Below, one piece after another: positions 6,840 through 8,600 of a stretch of 8,600 bases of DNA. Both the position numbers and the translations under genes were made by a program. The stretch is from Pseudomonadota bacterium. GTDB taxonomy: Bacteria > Pseudomonadota > Gammaproteobacteria > Xanthomonadales > Xanthomonadaceae. The stretch covers positions 1 through 8,600 of the forward strand of contig JAHWKC010000085.1 in NCBI GenBank assembly GCA_019348095.1. Reading direction: 5' to 3'. A model generated the notes under the pieces. That model was not told the origin of the DNA and searched no databases. It was given only the letters and a program-made list of their open reading frames with translations. The stretch's first letter is position 1. The number at the start of each line of letters is the position of its first letter.

Positions 6840-6844
6840 TCCTT
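6840..6844 (-). promoter_or_regulatory. Shine-Dalgarno deciding the TTG start of pmbA
   Basis: The minus strand reads AAGGA at 6844-6840, then TAAGCCA, then TTG at 6832-6830. The 7-nt spacing is ideal and no ATG or GTG in frame is as well placed. This favours initiation at the rare TTG codon. Confidence 0.6.
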
Positions 6845-6850
6845 GCGTAC

Positions 6851-6908
6851 GTAGTGCCGGGCTCGCCCGGCAACCTTTCACGGCTGTGCCGAGCAGGCCC
6901 GGCACGAC
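6851..6908. repeat. REP/GTAG inverted pair in the pmbA-darP divergent interval
   Basis: The left copy, GTAG then TGCCGGGC (6855-6862), TC and GCCCGGCA (6865-6872), is a perfect 8-bp hairpin. The right copy at 6887-6908 is an inverted, degraded version: on the minus strand it reads GTCGTGCCGGGCCTGCTCGG then CA, with one change in the GTAG and extra differences in the loop. The pair fills most of the 89 bp between the two divergent start codons. It is a third sequence subfamily in this window and resembles SMAG-type repeats starting GTAGTGCCGG. Confidence 0.75.
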
Positions 6909-6921
6909 GGAACGGCGGTGC

Positions 6922-7572
6922 ATGATGCGTGGCATAGACGAGGAAACCGGCGAATACCGGGGCGAGAGCCGCAGCCACAACCGGCGCGAGGCACTGGAGG
7001 TGCTGGCGCTGGGCGAGCAGCTGGTCGCACTGACCGAGGCGCAGCTGGCGAAGCTGCCGGTGCCCGAGGCGCTGCTGCCACACATCCAAGATGCCCGCCG
7101 CATCAGCTCGCACATCGCCCGCAAGCGGCAACTGGCGTTCCTGGCCAAGCAGTTGCGGCGCGAGGACGAAGAGACCCTGGACGCGATCCGTGACGCGCTC
7201 GACGAGAAGGGCGAGACCGCGCGGCGCGAGGCGGCGGCATTGCACCGGGTTGAAGCGTGGCGCGACCGGCTGCTGGCCGAGGGCGACGTGGCCCTGGCCG
7301 AGCTGCTGGACCAGCATCCCGAAGCGGACCGCCAGAGCCTGCGCCAGCTGGTGCGCAATGCGCTGGAGGAGCGCAAGCGCAACAAGCCGCCGCGGGCGTA
7401 TCGGGAGTTGTTCCGGGAGTTGCGCGAGTTGCTCGCGGAGCCAGGAATCGAGGCAGAGCGACCCCCTCTCCCGCCTGCGGGGGCGCAGGGCGTTTGCGAG
7501 CCATTGGCTCGCGCGACGATGAACGCCTTCGCGCTGGCGCGAAGGCCGGGGCGCGGAGCGGGGTTGGGGTGA
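6922..7572 (+). CDS. darP: ribosome biogenesis factor DarP (YjgA), with repeat-derived C-terminus
   Basis: DarP (YjgA) is a small, helical, highly charged protein that binds late 50S precursors near 23S rRNA helix 68-71 and helps maturation of the peptidyl transferase centre. The 216-residue product begins at tandem ATGs (6922 and 6925). Family features are the N-terminal [19 protein letters not shown] (6-24), the long helices with [19 protein letters not shown] (30-48), the conserved [20 protein letters not shown] (58-77) and [20 protein letters not shown] (145-164). E. coli YjgA has 183 residues and ends shortly after this last motif. Here residues from about 178 to 216 are Pro/Gly/Arg-rich and encoded by a multi-hairpin repeat that also supplies the TGA stop, so they are probably a non-conserved tail. 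The ribosome binding site is weak. The adjacency of yjgA and pmbA in divergent orientation is the same as in E. coli. Confidence 0.93.
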   Translation: MMRGIDEETGEYRGESRSHNRREALEVLALGEQLVALTEAQLAKLPVPEALLPHIQDARRISSHIARKRQLAFLAKQLRREDEETLDAIRDALDEKGETARREAAALHRVEAWRDRLLAEGDVALAELLDQHPEADRQSLRQLVRNALEERKRNKPPRAYRELFRELRELLAEPGIEAERPPLPPAGAQGVCEPLARATMNAFALARRPGRGAGLG

Positions 7573-7663
7573 GGGCACGCGGTGTGGCAGGTTGCGTCGT
7601 CTTTGTAGTGGCGCGCGCCCTCGTCCGCCCTTCGGGCACCTTCTCCCGCACGCGGGAGAAGGG
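7462..7663. repeat. composite multi-hairpin intergenic repeat
   Basis: Several nested palindromes form one element. They are CCCTCTCCCGCCTGCGGGGG (approx. 7464-7483), GCGAGCC/GGCTCGC (7496-7512), CCTTCGCGC/GCGCGAAGG with a 2-nt loop (7526-7545), the motif GGGGTTGGGGTGAGGG (to 7575), and a right arm with GCCC/GGGC around CCCTTCGGG and the 11-bp stem CCTTCTCCCGC/GCGGGAGAAGG (7639-7662). GAGGGCACGCG at 7571-7581 can pair with CGCGCGCCCTC at 7612-7622 apart from one wobble, linking the two arms across a 30-nt spacer. Such CCCTCTCCCGC/GGGTGAGGG repeats are frequent in Xanthomonadales genomes, by my recollection. The left arm is inside darP; the right arm lies between darP and tldD, which converge. 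Confidence 0.65.
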
Positions 7664-7686
7664 AAATGCGGCGGCTCCGGCGGCCA

Positions 7687-8600
7687 TCACGCCTGCGTCC
7701 CACCCACCGTCAGCCCGTCGATCAGCAGCGTCGGCTGGCCCACGCCGGCGGGGATCGACTGGCCGCCCTTGCCGCAGATGCCGATGCCCTCGTCGAGCGC
7801 AAGGTCGTTGCCGATGCCCTTGATCCGGGTGAGCACGGTCGGGCCGTCGCCGATCAGGGTCGCGCCCTTGACCGGCGCGGTGACCTTGCCGTCCTCGATC
7901 AGGTACGCCTCGGTCGCCGAGAACACGTATTTGCCGCTGGTGATGTCGACCTGGCCGCCGCCGAAGTTGACCGCGTACAGGCCCCGCTTGATCGAGCCGA
8001 TCATTTCCTGCGGGTCGTGCGTGCCGGCGCGCATGTAGGTGTTGGTCATCCGCGGCATGGTCAGGTGCGCGAACGATTCGCGGCGGCCGTTGCCGGTCGG
8101 GGCGACCCCCATCAACCGGGCGTTGAGGGTGTCCTGCATGAAGCCGACCAGCACCCCGTCCTCGATCAGCGTGGTGCACTGGGTCGGGGTGCCCTCGTCG
8201 TCGATGTTGAGCGAGCCGCGGCGGCCTGGCAGCGTGCCGTCGTCGACGATGGTGACGCCCGGCGAGGCGACGCGCTGACCCATGCGCCCGGCATAGGTCG
8301 AGGTGCCCTTGCGGTTGAAGTCGCCTTCCAGGCCGTGGCCGACCGCTTCGTGCAGCAGCACCCCGCACCAGCCGGGGCCGAGCACGACCGGCATTTCGCC
8401 GGCCGGAGCGGCGACCGAGCCGAGGTTGGTCAGCGCCTGAGCGAGCGCCTCGTCGATCGTACGGTTCCACACCGCCGGGTCGAACAGCCGGTTGTAAAGA
8501 TAGCGGCCGCCGAGGCCCGAATTGCCGACCTCGCGGCGCTTGCCGTCGGCAGCGACGATCTGCACTCCGAGCCGCACCAGCGGGCGGACGTCGGAGGCGG
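7687..8600 (-). CDS. tldD: metalloprotease TldD (3' part; N-terminus outside window)
   Basis: TldD is the zinc-bearing partner of TldE/PmbA in a cytoplasmic peptidase acting on unfolded peptides, including peptide-antibiotic precursors. The frame is open to the right edge; 303 residues plus the stop are visible, out of about 480 in E. coli. The GTG near 8577 is an internal Val (upstream codons read [13 protein letters not shown]), so it is not the start. The active-site motif HEAVGH (HExxxH) is encoded at 8352-8335 within [20 protein letters not shown]. Further signatures are [58 protein letters not shown] and [20 protein letters not shown] near the C-terminus. No frame break is seen. The zinc motif here contrasts with its absence in the pmbA product, which fits the known division of labour. 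It converges with darP across the repeat at 7573-7663. Confidence 0.95.
   Translation of the reverse strand, partial: ASDVRPLVRLGVQIVAADGKRREVGNSGLGGRYLYNRLFDPAVWNRTIDEALAQALTNLGSVAAPAGEMPVVLGPGWCGVLLHEAVGHGLEGDFNRKGTSTYAGRMGQRVASPGVTIVDDGTLPGRRGSLNIDDEGTPTQCTTLIEDGVLVGFMQDTLNARLMGVAPTGNGRRESFAHLTMPRMTNTYMRAGTHDPQEMIGSIKRGLYAVNFGGGQVDITSGKYVFSATEAYLIEDGKVTAPVKGATLIGDGPTVLTRIKGIGNDLALDEGIGICGKGGQSIPAGVGQPTLLIDGLTVGGTQA

Noticed and set aside
5240..6925. 561-codon plus-strand open frame opposite pmbA
   Set aside because: The opposite strand encodes a clear PmbA/TldE. The plus-strand product is low-complexity Arg/Ala/Gly sequence, a shadow of codon bias.
7103..8470. 455-codon minus-strand frame overlapping tldD and darP
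   Set aside because: It is out of frame with the HEAVGH-containing TldD and is Arg/Pro-rich with no motif, so it is a shadow frame.

Overview
The window looks like chromosomal DNA from a high-GC gammaproteobacterium of the Xanthomonadales (Lysobacter, Luteimonas, Stenotrophomonas or Xanthomonas relatives). The basis is strong G/C preference at third codon positions, the flavour of the conserved proteins, and short palindromic repeats beginning with GTAG, typical of that group. The genus call is inference; I could not search a database. Almost all the coding content is ordinary housekeeping: I see no phage, defence, secretion or biosynthetic system.

Layout, left to right. (1) 1-573 +: C-terminal part of an NRAMP-type divalent metal transporter. 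(2) 763-3416 +: accA (acetyl-CoA carboxylase carboxyltransferase alpha), a small two-helix membrane protein 2 nt behind it, and tilS (tRNA-Ile lysidine synthetase). (3) 3602-4745 +: xseB (exonuclease VII small subunit) overlapping ispA (farnesyl diphosphate synthase) by 8 nt. (4) 4857-4882: a bidirectional terminator between convergent ispA and a DUF4870 membrane protein (4904-5326 -). (5) 5432-8600: pmbA/tldE (-), darP/yjgA (+) and the 3' part of tldD (-). TldD and TldE form one heterodimeric metalloprotease; darP, a 50S assembly factor gene, sits between them on the opposite strand.

The unusual layer is the repeat DNA. Four inverted pairs of REP-like (GTAG) palindromes lie at 3072-3146, 3413-3541, 4786-4854 and 6851-6908, and a separate multi-hairpin repeat covers about 7462-7663. 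Several have become part of genes. One pair is inserted in frame inside tilS and encodes about 25 Ala-rich residues between two domains. The next pair supplies the tilS stop codon. The multi-hairpin repeat supplies the last 35-40 codons and the stop of darP. Another pair fills most of the 89-bp divergent interval between pmbA and darP. This reshaping of gene ends by palindromic repeats is the best lead in the window. It is a variation on known REP biology, not a clearly new system.

No gene-free stretch exceeds 300 bases. The largest are 574-762 (a weak promoter only), 3417-3601 (REP pair plus xseB promoter), 4746-4903 (palindrome, REP pair, terminator) and 7573-7686 (right half of the repeat).
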